Shown here: positions 9,333 to 18,407 of the stretch, one piece after another
Position numbering within the stretch: position 1 is the stretch's first letter
Layout: the number at the start of each line of letters is the position of its first letter
NCBI RefSeq assembly: GCF_001465595.2
Contig: NZ_CP013481.2
Coordinates: 5,270,001-5,334,000 of the forward strand
DNA: 64,000 bases
Source of the DNA: Pandoraea apista
Lineage (GTDB): Bacteria > Pseudomonadota > Gammaproteobacteria > Burkholderiales > Burkholderiaceae
Reading direction: 5' to 3'
The notes under the pieces: model-generated
Told to the model about the DNA's origin: nothing
Databases searched by the model: none
What the model saw: the letters and a program-made list of their open reading frames with translations, nothing else
Program-made: the position numbers and the translations under genes

Positions 9333-10193
9333 GAACGCCTCGCCCCACAACAGGCTCGCCAGTGCCCCCAGAATCAGCCATGGACCAAACGGCAGCGGCT
9401 CGCGCAACGCGCGGCCGCGCCACAGTCCCAGCACGGCGAAGGCGAGGGTCGCCGCCATCGCACCGAACGACAGCATCAGCGGCACACCGATCCAGCCAAG
9501 CCATGCACCGCACGCCGCCACGAGCTTGGCATCGCCGCCACCGAGTCCGTCCGTGCCCGTCAGCATTCGATAGGCGCCAGCGATCATGCCCATGACGCCA
9601 TAACCCAATGCCGCGCCGAGCACCGCGTCATCGACGGAGATCGTCAGTCCCGCCACGCTGCAAAGCAAGCCTCCCCACAGCAGCGGCAATGTCAGTGCGT
9701 CGGGCAGCAGCCGCGTGTCGCTGTCGATCAGCGTGAGCGTGATCAGCACGGCACCGAAGCCACACCATGCCAGCATCGCGGCGTATAGCATCGACGGCGC
9801 GAAATGCCACGCAACGCACGCGAACAGAATCCCGGTGCTCAGTTCGACGAGCGGATAGCGCGGCGAAATCCCCGCACGGCAATGCGCGCAACGGCCGCGC
9901 AGCAAAAGGAAGCCGAGCACGGGGACGTTGTGGCGTGCCGAGATGCGTGTCTCGCAATGCGGACACCGCGACGGTGGCCACGCCAGGTTGAACGTCGGCG
10001 TCACCGCCGGCACCTGTCCGGCCCACGCCGCACTCTCCTGTGCCCACTGGGCCTCAAGCATGCGCGGCAGACGGTACGCGACCACGTTCATAAAGCTCCC
10101 GACGAACAGCCCCAACATCGCCATCGCAGCAGTCATCGCTTCGCGCGGGAGGGCCCGGAATTCGTGCCACACAAGATCAGTGATCGACGTCAT
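9303..10193 (-). CDS. Prepilin peptidase / N-methyltransferase (type IV leader peptidase)
   Basis: An aspartyl membrane protease (family A24) that cleaves the pilin leader after glycine and methylates the new N-terminus. In 296 residues it has the two CxxC pairs (C77/C80 and C102/C105) found in bifunctional PilD-type enzymes, an Asp in LIDSDTRLLPD (about 157-165), and the GxGD-type motif GLGGGDAKL with D221, plus about seven hydrophobic membrane segments. The start lies two bases after the pilR stop, so it closes the pilus operon. A dedicated peptidase in the cluster argues that the pilus system is self-contained, although another pilD could exist elsewhere in the genome. Confidence 0.94.
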   Translation of the reverse strand: MTSITDLVWHEFRALPREAMTAAMAMLGLFVGSFMNVVAYRLPRMLEAQWAQESAAWAGQVPAVTPTFNLAWPPSRCPHCETRISARHNVPVLGFLLLRGRCAHCRAGISPRYPLVELSTGILFACVAWHFAPSMLYAAMLAWCGFGAVLITLTLIDSDTRLLPDALTLPLLWGGLLCSVAGLTISVDDAVLGAALGYGVMGMIAGAYRMLTGTDGLGGGDAKLVAACGAWLGWIGVPLMLSFGAMAATLAFAVLGLWRGRALREPLPFGPWLILGALASLLWGEAFLNLWLRADG

Positions 10194-10195
10194 CG

Positions 10196-11287
10196 TCAGA
10201 ACATCGACTCCGCGTACTCACCCGCTGCGTGCCCGATTTGCAGCATGCCGGCGACGGTGAAGATGATTGTCAGACCGACCAACGCCATCAGCACGGAGCG
10301 AAGCGCTGCCGAACGCATCTTGATGCGCTCGGCGACCTCCTCAATGGTCATCAGGCCGATCTTGCGAATACCGGCGTCAAAGTTGGTACGGCCCGAATAT
10401 TCGACCAGCCGGTCGAATACTTCCTCGTTGAAGATGCCGGTATCCATCGCCTTGACCATGCTCCGTTCGCTCTTGAGCGACGCGCGCATGCGCAACAGAT
10501 GGGAGCGCATCCAGGGCGACGCCCCGGCAAGCAAAAGCGAAATGGAATCGAACACCGATGTCTTCGCACCGGTCAATGCGGCAAGCGCGACGAGAAACTC
10601 ACCGGCGCGCACATCGCGATACACCGCGTACGGACCGAAGTTGTCGACCCGCCGCCTCAGCGGCCCCGTCCACCGGCTGAGCGAGAACGACACCGCCACC
10701 ACGCTCACGAGCGGCACGCCATAGAGAAGCGGCCACCAGTTCGCGACGAAACCCGACACCACATACAACCCCGCGCCCACCAGCGGAAACTGCTCCGGCG
10801 GCATGATTTCGGTCATGATCGGCATCATGCCGTAGGCCACGCCGAGCTGAATCGCAGCGAGCAGCACCGACATGAAAATCGGCAGCACTACGGCCCCCGC
10901 AATCGCTGCGCGTGTCTGCTGTTGCAGCGTCACCACGCGCGCGAGGAATCGCAGCGAGCCGGGCAGATCGCCCTTCTCTCCGGCCCCAATCACGATCAGA
11001 TCTTCGTCGGGAATGGTGCCTTCCCACGACTTTCGCAGGTTCTTCGAGCTGGTGCGATCACGCCATATGGCATAGAGCGGCGCCATCGGATTGCGCCGCT
11101 CTTTCGCGCGGGCATACCGACGCGAGAAGAGCTCGAACGGATTGGCACCGTCTTCAATCGCATCGGCGAAATCGCTATAGAACTTCGCGCGCGTCTTGCG
11201 AAAGTGACGCTTCGCCCGGCTGAGTCCCGGATACGGGGCCCGCGCGGGAGACAGCTTGGCGAGCAGACGATTGACGGCTTCGAGCAT
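10196..11287 (-). CDS. pilR: Type IVb pilus inner-membrane platform protein (PilR/GspF family)
   Basis: A 363-residue polytopic protein of the GspF/PilC platform family, the membrane partner of the assembly ATPase. Three strong hydrophobic segments are visible (about 125-150, 165-195 and 330-350). Two weak F-domain copies flank the first two, each ending in a GxKxG- or EEVxxR-type segment. The R64 thin pilus counterpart is PilR, hence the symbol. It follows the ATPase gene after 66 bases and is followed directly by the prepilin peptidase gene. Overall similarity to standard PilC is low, as is usual for type IVb systems. Confidence 0.85.
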   Translation of the reverse strand: MLEAVNRLLAKLSPARAPYPGLSRAKRHFRKTRAKFYSDFADAIEDGANPFELFSRRYARAKERRNPMAPLYAIWRDRTSSKNLRKSWEGTIPDEDLIVIGAGEKGDLPGSLRFLARVVTLQQQTRAAIAGAVVLPIFMSVLLAAIQLGVAYGMMPIMTEIMPPEQFPLVGAGLYVVSGFVANWWPLLYGVPLVSVVAVSFSLSRWTGPLRRRVDNFGPYAVYRDVRAGEFLVALAALTGAKTSVFDSISLLLAGASPWMRSHLLRMRASLKSERSMVKAMDTGIFNEEVFDRLVEYSGRTNFDAGIRKIGLMTIEEVAERIKMRSAALRSVLMALVGLTIIFTVAGMLQIGHAAGEYAESMF

Positions 11288-11353
11288 AGGCAGTGGCGCT
11301 GCGTTTCAGATGAGTGGCGAAATCAAGGGCGAGACGAATGGCGAGGCGGCGAC

Positions 11354-13072
11354 TTACACGCTCGCCAGGCGACGAGGAGGTTGAGGCGACGTAGACCCGC
11401 CCTTCCACATCTGGAATTTCCTGAGCTTGTGGAACGCGGCCTCGATGTCGCCCGGATCGATGAGACCCTGCGCCATCTTGTAGATCGCGTGCTCCATGGC
11501 CGACTTGCCGTACATGACCGGACTCGTGAGATCGCCGTCGTGATGGGCGCGCCAATAACGTTGCGCCTCCCAGAATTTCGACTGACGCAGCAAGTCGAGC
11601 AACTCGTCGCATAGTTCGCAGACTTCCGCCACGACCGTCTGCCCTGCCGTGCCCCGGCCTTTGCAGTGATCGCAGCCCGGGCCCGCTACACGCACACGCG
11701 ACGTGTCGATGCCAAGGCCGGCAATGACACACAACATCGCCTCGTCGAGATGCCCTACGGCCGGCAGTTTGCAGTGATCGCACAGCACCGGAATGAGCTT
11801 CTGATAGACCATCGCGGTCAGAAAATTGGGGGACGTGACGGCAGATACCGGCATACCGATCTCCTCGCTGATCAATCGCGGAATAATGCCGAATGCACTC
11901 GACGCATGAACCGTGGACAACACCTGGTGGCCCGTCTCCGTCATCGACTTGGCGAACGAGCCGGTCTCGGTGTCACGAATTTCGCCGGGCATGAGCTTGT
12001 CCGGATCGCCGCGCAGCAGCACCTTGGCGGCCGCCCCGAACGCCGATTCGCCGTGGCCGTCTTCGGCGCGCCGTTGAATCGGAATCTGCGTCACATGCGG
12101 CTGGATGTATTCGACCGGATCTTCGATCGAAAAGAACTTCTTACCGGAGTTGCGCTCGTATCGCATCATTGTGCGCAGGGTGGTCGACTTTCCCGAGCCG
12201 GTCTCCCCCGCGATGATCGTCAACCCCGGACTGCGATGGACCGCGTTCTCGAGTACTTCGATCTGATCGTCGGAGTAGCCGAGTTCGGAGAGCGACAGCA
12301 CGTCGTCGTCCATGGCCTCGTTCACGAGCAGTCGCACCACGACGTCGACGCCGCGATTCTCGCGAATGCTCTGCAACCGAAGCTGGTACTTGCGATTGCG
12401 CAGGTTCAACGGAATCGAGCAACTCTGATGCTGATCTTCGTCGAAGTGGTTGTGACTTCGGCTGCTGGGGTCGGCACGTGAGTTGTACGCCGCAGAAACG
12501 GCATCGAGCATCGCGTGATAGTCGCGCGAAAGACGATCGCTCTCGCCGGTTGCGCGCAACTTGCCGTGAATACGCATGCGCACATGCACATGCTGCCCCT
12601 CACGAAATTCGAAGTGAACGTCGGAAGCCTTCGCATCGATCGCGCGCTCGATGATCAGATCGAAGTTCCGATATGCCCCGGTACGTTGCTCGTCGGTCCG
12701 GGTGCCGGTGCCGGTCTGCTGTTGCAAGCGCGACTGCATGAGCAGAATCTCTTCCGTCGTGCCGACGTAAATTCCTTCAAGATCCAGCCGATGCGTCGCG
12801 CGCACCGCCTGCTCGAACCGCACCAGAAGATCGGAGCCCTGCATGCGCACGAATGTCGTGTGTTCGAGCAAGACCAGAAAGAGCCGCGGTTTCGGAGCAA
12901 CGAGTACGAGCGAACCGTTTTCCGCGCCAGCCAGCGTGATGCCGAGATCCTGACGCCATCCCTGCATCTGAATATCGTCGACGCGAAGGTCCGAGATAGG
13001 CCGCGCCACCGTCCCGCTGCGAGAATTGACCCGCGAGAGCGCCGCCTGGAAATGGTCAGAGATCTTCGCCAT
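11354..13072 (-). CDS. pilQ: Type IVb pilus assembly ATPase (PilQ/GspE family)
   Basis: A 572-residue secretion ATPase that powers pilus extension from the cytoplasmic face. It has Walker A AGETGSGKST (288-297), an Asp-box region KKFFSIEDPVEY (311-322), a Walker B-like MPGEIRD (361-367) and a tetracysteine zinc site at C431/C434 and C467/C470. The N-terminal region of about 130 residues is not standard GspE. ATG at 13072 is preferred over the longer open frame because MAKISDHFQAAL begins four bases after the pilP stop. In the R64 nomenclature this is PilQ, not the secretin of type IVa pili. The gene order with pilP ahead and pilR behind matches R64. Confidence 0.92.
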   Translation of the reverse strand: MAKISDHFQAALSRVNSRSGTVARPISDLRVDDIQMQGWRQDLGITLAGAENGSLVLVAPKPRLFLVLLEHTTFVRMQGSDLLVRFEQAVRATHRLDLEGIYVGTTEEILLMQSRLQQQTGTGTRTDEQRTGAYRNFDLIIERAIDAKASDVHFEFREGQHVHVRMRIHGKLRATGESDRLSRDYHAMLDAVSAAYNSRADPSSRSHNHFDEDQHQSCSIPLNLRNRKYQLRLQSIRENRGVDVVVRLLVNEAMDDDVLSLSELGYSDDQIEVLENAVHRSPGLTIIAGETGSGKSTTLRTMMRYERNSGKKFFSIEDPVEYIQPHVTQIPIQRRAEDGHGESAFGAAAKVLLRGDPDKLMPGEIRDTETGSFAKSMTETGHQVLSTVHASSAFGIIPRLISEEIGMPVSAVTSPNFLTAMVYQKLIPVLCDHCKLPAVGHLDEAMLCVIAGLGIDTSRVRVAGPGCDHCKGRGTAGQTVVAEVCELCDELLDLLRQSKFWEAQRYWRAHHDGDLTSPVMYGKSAMEHAIYKMAQGLIDPGDIEAAFHKLRKFQMWKGGSTSPQPPRRLASV

Positions 13073-13076
13073 TGCA

Positions 13077-13520
13077 TCACCCCGGTGAACCGGGTCTCGG
13101 GCGGCCCGCCTGCGCGCCACCCGACGTCGACGCACCCATCGCGTTGGGCAACAGCAGGCGCTGCGATTTGCCGCTTCGCGACACGTCCACAAAATCGCTG
13201 CCGATCTTCACCACCCGCCAATCGCCGAACTGGTCGCCGTCGCTCACGCTGTAGCCAAAGCGGCCATCGACACGCAGATAGGCCACGGTGGTGTTCTCAA
13301 CGCCGTGGATGAACATCAATTCCGGTAACACGTCGGGCGCGGCGCTGATCGTGGCAGCCGACGCCGGGGTGTCGGAGGCAATCGCCGCCTGCGACGACTT
13401 GAGATGCGCACGGGCAAACGCGTCGATCGTTTCTGCGGCATGCCCGGGCGTGACCAACATTGATGACGACGCCACCACGGCCGTCGCAATCCATGCCGTC
13501 CGGCGGAGCTTAATGGACAT
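13077..13520 (-). CDS. pilP: Type IVb pilus biogenesis protein PilP
   Basis: A 147-residue exported protein: signal peptide about residues 1-29 ending HAAE, then a low-complexity linker and a compact domain (about 75-130) containing VAYLRVDGRFGYSVSDGDQFGDWRVVKI, similar to the periplasmic alignment-complex proteins. PilP of R64 probably links the inner-membrane complex to the secretin. The start overlaps the pilO2 end by 11 bases and the stop lies four bases before the ATPase start, indicating coupled translation. C-terminal 20 residues are Gly/Pro/Ala-rich and probably disordered. Confidence 0.85.
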   Translation of the reverse strand: MSIKLRRTAWIATAVVASSSMLVTPGHAAETIDAFARAHLKSSQAAIASDTPASAATISAAPDVLPELMFIHGVENTTVAYLRVDGRFGYSVSDGDQFGDWRVVKIGSDFVDVSRSGKSQRLLLPNAMGASTSGGAQAGRPRPGSPG

Positions 13521-14865
13521 AGTAGGTTCCTTGAGCGGAGAAGACGGGTTTGGTGTCGTCGATCACGACTGTCAACTCGTGCAACGACATGTTGCCTGCG
13601 CGCATCATCAGACCGGCCACCGAATCGACGAACGCCAGATGACCGGCAATCTTCCATTCCCCTTTCGCAATCGGCGGCGGCACGTCGCTGCGCGCAGTCA
13701 CCGCCTGCGGTGCCTGAACCAGCGGCTTGGGCATCGACAACGAAATGTCCATGCCATAGTCGCCAAGCGATTGCAGCCGCGCCCCCGCCGTGCGAAGGAA
13801 CTGTGTGCGCGGCACAGGTGTCACGCGAGCGTCGCCGTCATCGGTCTCGTCTTCGTTGTCGGCGAGTCCGCCTGTGTTCGCCGCAACGAGCATCGCTTCC
13901 GCCGGTGCCGGTTCCGGCGGAACGGTGTCGGCGGGTGTCATGTCTTCGCGTGCATGATCGAGATCGACGATCTGGGCGTTCGGCCGTTGCGAGAGCAGCA
14001 AATCGAACGTACCGCCCTCCAGACGACGCCACTGGATTTCGCAACGATTGTCTCTGCACTCGATGGACACCGGACGCCATCCACCCGCGCTCGCGGGCAG
14101 CGACTGCACCGCGTGTTGCACACGCCGGGCGTACGACGCCCCCGTCGAGAAAGGCTCGGCAGCAATAGCGCGGGCGAGTGCAAGCCGGTAAGCCTCCACC
14201 GGGTCGACCTGGTTGGCCGCCGCGAGCTTGGCTTGCTGCCGCTCCTCATACCAATCCCATCCCCACCAACCGGCCATGAAGATGAGCGAGAGCGTGACAA
14301 ACACGATCGCGGCAATCTTCAGTTTCCGTGCCGGTAACGGCTTGCGTACGACTTGCAAACGCGCGTCGCTCGGCGACTCCTTATGAGCGTGCGCCGCGAT
14401 ATCGTTGAGCGTAAGCGTCACATCGGCGCCGCTGCCATTCAGTGGCGCCACGCCTGCGATCTGAATCCCGCCCTCGATCTCCGCAGCCCATTGCTCCAGT
14501 CTGACCCCCAACTCCACCGTGGGTACGATCAGATCCAGTTCTGGTCGACGATCGCGCAACGTGACGAAGACCATGGCGGTCGAGTCATCGGGATCGGGAT
14601 GCACGAAAGCCACGTTCGGCGCGTCGATCATCTCCCCGAGCAGCGCGCCCAGCGCATATAACTCGGGGGCGCTCTGCCCGTTGATCGAGGGGGCCAGCGA
14701 GAACAACCCCACGGTGCGTGTGCCGGCAGCATCGTCGGCCACAGCGTAGTACGAGGCGTCGCGGCTCCGGGCGAGCCCGCGAATCTCCGTGGGTTCCTTC
14801 TGCAAGCCGATCAATGTCTCCCACTGCGCGCCGACGACAAGCCGGTTGGACAATATGCGTGTCAT
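13510..14865 (-). CDS. pilO2: Type 4b pilus protein PilO2
   Basis: A 451-residue bitopic inner-membrane protein. A cytoplasmic N-terminal domain (about 1-185, containing LGVRLEQWAAEIEGGIQIAGV) precedes one strong membrane segment (about 187-207, IAAIVFVTLSLIFMAGWWGW) and a periplasmic C-terminal part with an acidic linker (about 300-345). This layout matches the PilO2 family of R64-type pili, which combine the roles of the PilM/PilN/PilO alignment proteins of type IVa systems. It begins one base after the pilN stop and overlaps pilP by 11 bases. Confidence 0.87.
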   Translation of the reverse strand: MTRILSNRLVVGAQWETLIGLQKEPTEIRGLARSRDASYYAVADDAAGTRTVGLFSLAPSINGQSAPELYALGALLGEMIDAPNVAFVHPDPDDSTAMVFVTLRDRRPELDLIVPTVELGVRLEQWAAEIEGGIQIAGVAPLNGSGADVTLTLNDIAAHAHKESPSDARLQVVRKPLPARKLKIAAIVFVTLSLIFMAGWWGWDWYEERQQAKLAAANQVDPVEAYRLALARAIAAEPFSTGASYARRVQHAVQSLPASAGGWRPVSIECRDNRCEIQWRRLEGGTFDLLLSQRPNAQIVDLDHAREDMTPADTVPPEPAPAEAMLVAANTGGLADNEDETDDGDARVTPVPRTQFLRTAGARLQSLGDYGMDISLSMPKPLVQAPQAVTARSDVPPPIAKGEWKIAGHLAFVDSVAGLMMRAGNMSLHELTVVIDDTKPVFSAQGTYYVH

Positions 14866-14866
14866 A

Positions 14867-16627
14867 TCACACGCCCTCGGTCAGTTCCGGCGAAATCAGG
14901 ATGACGACTTCCTTAACCTGCTGGCGCGCCTCCTTGGTACCGCCCTGGTAATTGAAGAGGCCATCGCGATCGGTCGAATTGTCGCGCCGGCGGAAGCCGC
15001 TCAGCACCAGCGTATCGCCCGACTTGAGCGACGCCCGCTGCATGGTCTGTATCGACGCCGTGATCGGCAACTGCATGAACGTGCCGACGCCGAGCCCGTC
15101 ATCGGAACCCGATCGTTCGTCCTTTTTGCCCACGCCGACCTTCACGCCATCGGCGCCGAGTTCCGCCTTTACATCCGGGCCACCGCCGCTTCCTTCCCCG
15201 TTAGTGCCGCTCGGCGCTTCCTTGCCGGTGCGCAGATTGATCTTGTCGAGCTTCTTCAGGTCGGACATATCGATCTGTACCTGCAACATCACGCTCCGAT
15301 TGTCCATCAGCGTGGGCAGCAGGTTCATCACGAAACCCGTGGTCAGCACCGATTGCTCGGCAGTCACGAGCGCTTGCCCGCCGTAGTTGCCGGGCGTCAT
15401 CTTCGTTTGCGCGACAAAGCCCTGATTCTGGGTGACGGCGACCGGCGCCGGTTGATTGTTCAGCGTGACCACCGTAGTGTCGATCACCGTGCTTACACGG
15501 CCTTGCTGACTGAGTGCGCGGATGAATGCAGCGGACCCCCGGAATCTGCCGCTTTCGATCTTGCTGAGTTGCAAGCCGCCTTTACGGGTCATGAGCGCAC
15601 CACCCGCCGCAGGACCGGCCATGCCCAACGTGATACCGCTCGCCGCCTGATACACCAGATCCCAGTCGACACCCGCGGCAGAATTCTCTTCCAGCGCCAC
15701 GGAGTACACCTGCACCCGCAACTTGACCTGGCGGCCGAGTACAGCGTTTTCCGCGTCGATGTAGCTCGCCACGCGCTCGATGACATCGGCCGTATCGCTG
15801 ACGACCAGCGAACTCGTCACCACGGACGGCGTCACGCGCCCCCCTTCGGAGAGCATGTCTTTCACCGTGAGAACGAGGTCCGACCAGTAGTCGAGTTCGG
15901 ACTCCACACTCACGTTGGCGTCGGCATTAAAGCTCAGGTCGACACCCCCCGCCGAACTGCCTGCCCCGCCGCCGCCTGCCGCACCTCGGTTGGCCTTCAT
16001 CTGCGAGGCCTTGCCCACCGACGCCGAATACGACGAACTGCCCGGCATCATCTTGATCTGGAACGTGCGTGTGACGTAGCGCGCGAAATGCACCACACCG
16101 TCGCGATAGCTCCAGTGCGTGCCGGAGCGGTGAGCAATGGTGTCGAGCAGCCCGGAGAGCGTGCCCGAGTATTGCAGCGGCACGGTCGGCTCGCCCGTGT
16201 CGGAACAGTTCAACTGGAAGAGGTTGGCGGGACCGCGGCTGCGACCGGGGCCGGGGCTGCCGCCACTCCCGCCTGCGCCGGCCACGCACGACACGTCCGA
16301 CGCCATGCGCACCGTCAGGCCATTGGCGCGTGCCACTTGAGCGAGCACGATGGACATCGGCAACGGCGCGCCGGTGGCGAATCGCACGTTGCGCTTGAAA
16401 AATTCGGGCAACGCTATCGACGCGTTGATGGGTACGGAGCGCTTCGCGAGCCACGCGCCATCCACATGCTCGATGGCGCGAATCGGTGCTGCCGAATAGG
16501 TGTCGAACGCCGACTGGCCTTCCGTCTGCGCATTCGATACGTTGGCATCGGTCTGGCTCAGCATGCCTGGCGTGCCGCACGCCGTCAGAAACGTTGTGGC
16601 GCACAACACGCCAAGTCGCTTTCTCAT
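14867..16627 (-). CDS. pilN: PilN-family type IVb pilus secretin lipoprotein
   Basis: A 586-residue outer-membrane secretin through which the pilus would exit. The N-terminus MRKRLGVLCATTFLTAC gives a lipobox (LTAC, lipidated C17), expected for R64 PilN and BfpB. The central N-domain region contains a Gly-rich insert, and the C-terminal secretin domain includes VPVTQNQGFVA-like and LMDNRSVMLQVQIDMSDL segments and closes with LKSGDTLVLSGFRRRDN. A second Gly/Ser-rich insert (about 455-480) interrupts the secretin domain. The gene lies 52 bases after the TcpQ-like gene and one base before pilO2. Confidence 0.92.
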   Translation of the reverse strand: MRKRLGVLCATTFLTACGTPGMLSQTDANVSNAQTEGQSAFDTYSAAPIRAIEHVDGAWLAKRSVPINASIALPEFFKRNVRFATGAPLPMSIVLAQVARANGLTVRMASDVSCVAGAGGSGGSPGPGRSRGPANLFQLNCSDTGEPTVPLQYSGTLSGLLDTIAHRSGTHWSYRDGVVHFARYVTRTFQIKMMPGSSSYSASVGKASQMKANRGAAGGGGAGSSAGGVDLSFNADANVSVESELDYWSDLVLTVKDMLSEGGRVTPSVVTSSLVVSDTADVIERVASYIDAENAVLGRQVKLRVQVYSVALEENSAAGVDWDLVYQAASGITLGMAGPAAGGALMTRKGGLQLSKIESGRFRGSAAFIRALSQQGRVSTVIDTTVVTLNNQPAPVAVTQNQGFVAQTKMTPGNYGGQALVTAEQSVLTTGFVMNLLPTLMDNRSVMLQVQIDMSDLKKLDKINLRTGKEAPSGTNGEGSGGGPDVKAELGADGVKVGVGKKDERSGSDDGLGVGTFMQLPITASIQTMQRASLKSGDTLVLSGFRRRDNSTDRDGLFNYQGGTKEARQQVKEVVILISPELTEGV

Positions 16628-16679
16628 GGATTACCGCTTCCGTCATGGTGGCCGCGCCCGGGGGGATGCGCAGCGCTCG

Positions 16680-17228
16680 TTATTGTGTTGCGTGAACGAC
16701 GCGCAACACGCGATTGGCCTCGTAGACTTTCACGCGAATGGGCGCATCGGTGTTCTGCAGCGAGACGACGATCTGCTCGACGATACCGAGAAAGTCGCCC
16801 CTGAAGGTGGCCGGATACTCGATAGGAAAGTCACGTTCGATTTCCCACGCGAGTTGCCAGCCGTGCCCTTCCAGATAGCGCTGAAGCGCCACGGAAACGC
16901 GGCCATCGCCAGGCGACACGAACAACTCGAGAAGGTCTCGAACCGCTTCCTGCGCAGGCGCTTCCGCTGGCAGTGCCGCTTGCGACAGCGCCTCCGGCGT
17001 CGTCACGTCGACCGGCGTTAGCGGTTCCAGCGCACTCGCAGGATCCTGTGGCTGTGGCGTTGCGGCCGCGGCAGCCACGGCACCGCCGGACATCAACGGC
17101 TTATGCCTGACGAAGGCGACCTCGATGTCCGACGACCGGTCTGGCGCCTGCGCCTTCTCCAGCGAGAAAGCCGGACTCGACCAAACGGTTGACACCACGG
17201 CCGCCGTTAGCATCCTTTTGATGCGCAT
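16680..17228 (-). CDS. TcpQ/PilL-like toxin-coregulated-pilus biosynthesis Q family protein
   Basis: A 182-residue exported protein with a signal peptide (about 1-22, SPAFS end), an Ala/Pro-rich linker (about 50-95) and a C-terminal domain of about 75 residues containing EGHGWQLAWEIERDFPIEY and ending VYEANRVLRVV. The C-terminal domain resembles the TcpQ/PilL domain that partners a secretin in Vibrio Tcp and R64 pili and stabilises it in the outer membrane. It has no lipobox, unlike some homologues. It sits directly before the secretin gene, which supports the assignment. Confidence 0.78.
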   Translation of the reverse strand: MRIKRMLTAAVVSTVWSSPAFSLEKAQAPDRSSDIEVAFVRHKPLMSGGAVAAAAATPQPQDPASALEPLTPVDVTTPEALSQAALPAEAPAQEAVRDLLELFVSPGDGRVSVALQRYLEGHGWQLAWEIERDFPIEYPATFRGDFLGIVEQIVVSLQNTDAPIRVKVYEANRVLRVVHATQ

Positions 17229-17284
17229 CTTTTCCTCACGTCGAATTCAATGCCGAATTGCCGGATGGGGGTTCGATCACGGGA

Positions 17285-17926
17285 TCAGGCGCCGCCGATG
17301 GTGAACTCGATATTCGCCTTGGTCATGTCGTTCTGCCCGGGGGCACCATCAGCCGCGCTGACCGCTGCTGACGACCGGCACGCGGTTGCCAGATTGTTCA
17401 TGTCAAAGGGCGTTTTCATGGTTTTCAACTCGGTGCTGTTCACCTTGACCGTGGCGAAGCTTGGATGCATCGAGGAAAGGAGCTTCTGACATTGCTCGCT
17501 AGGCAAATCCGTTGATTTGACCCTGATCCCGAATGTCGGCATGTCTGTCCCGCCGCTCTTAATCACCTCTGGAGTGACCGTTCCGCCGAATCGATTGAGA
17601 TAGGTGTCAGTGACCCCGATTCTCTGCATCGAACCGAAGATCCCAAGATCGTGCATATTCGCTATCTGGGTCTGGGAATTTAACTGCCCCGACATCACCG
17701 CGTTTTGCACCGAAACCACCGCCATCTGCCAGTCCTTGATTTCCTGATTCACTCGCACCGAGTTCATTAGTCGCGGCACCCCGACCATCGCACCGGCCAT
17801 GATCAGGCCCATCACGGCAACGGCCACAGACAGTTCCACCAGCGTCACGCCGCGCTGACGGCGCTTGTTCAAACGACTGACCATTCCGTTTTTCATCTGC
17901 ACGAGTGCACCCCCGCTGACTTGCAT
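17285..17926 (-). CDS. pilS: Type IVb major pilin-like prepilin (PilS)
   Basis: The protein has the class IV prepilin signal: a basic leader ending KRRQRG followed by VTLVELSVAVAVMGLIMAGA, with Glu at mature position 5 and a long hydrophobic N-terminal helix. Mature length is about 187 residues, with two C-terminal cysteines (in SEQCQ and TACRS) that probably form the disulfide-bounded loop of type IVb pilins. The first mature residue would be Val rather than the usual Phe or Met. The start is uncertain: ATG at 17926 has GAGGG eight bases upstream and gives a 26-residue leader; ATGs at 17941, 17932 and 17896 are alternatives. It is the first gene of the pilus operon. Base composition looks less GC-rich than its neighbours. 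Confidence 0.88.
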   Translation of the reverse strand: MQVSGGALVQMKNGMVSRLNKRRQRGVTLVELSVAVAVMGLIMAGAMVGVPRLMNSVRVNQEIKDWQMAVVSVQNAVMSGQLNSQTQIANMHDLGIFGSMQRIGVTDTYLNRFGGTVTPEVIKSGGTDMPTFGIRVKSTDLPSEQCQKLLSSMHPSFATVKVNSTELKTMKTPFDMNNLATACRSSAAVSAADGAPGQNDMTKANIEFTIGGA

Positions 17927-18407
17927 ATCCATATCCCTCATCCTGAGCAATTCGTTTGAAAAGTTCGCACGGCGAAGTGAAGTCTCCCCAAAGCCGCGAC
18001 AGGGGCGATTTATGCCTGAACAATCGGCACCCCGGTATCGAGTGCTATCCGTGCTTTTCGCAAATTGACAATTGCGAGGGGCATGAAACCACCCATTGGC
18101 ACGCCAATTCCGACAAAGGGTTATGTATTGCCAAAGTGCGGTTCGATGCGCGCAATGACCTGCCGAACAAGGGGGGATGCGGATCACCGAGAATCGGTGC
18201 CGTCATGCGGATCGTTGCGATCATAGGACTCAGCCTAACCGCAACGAGGGTATTCACAACGTCGTTGGCCGACGCCTCTATTCAGCGATTTCACAAGGCA
18301 CATTGCATGCCTTTCGTACGCGGATTGGATGGCCGCGTGCAACCCCGAAGGCAGGAGCGGCGCGAATCGATCGCCCCGCCTGCCTCCGGTGTCAGACCAT
18401 CAAAACG
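17927..18407. other. Non-coding stretch upstream of the pilus operon
   Basis: About 480 bases between pilS and the RND permease with no credible gene. Reading leftward toward pilS there is a TTGTCA at 18070-18065 without a good -10. An inverted repeat ATTGGC-AC-GCCAAT lies at 18095-18108 and could be an operator. At 18349-18388 a GC-rich imperfect hairpin follows the RND stop but lacks a T-run. No sigma-54 promoter was found. Confidence 0.5.

Noticed and set aside
9303..17926. A shufflon or plasmid backbone linked to the R64-like pilus genes
   Set aside because: No pilV, rci recombinase, transfer or replication genes appear in the window; the flanks are ordinary chromosomal genes.
18349..18388. 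Terminator of the RND operon
   Set aside because: The hairpin is imperfect and lacks a T-run in the leftward direction, so it was not called.
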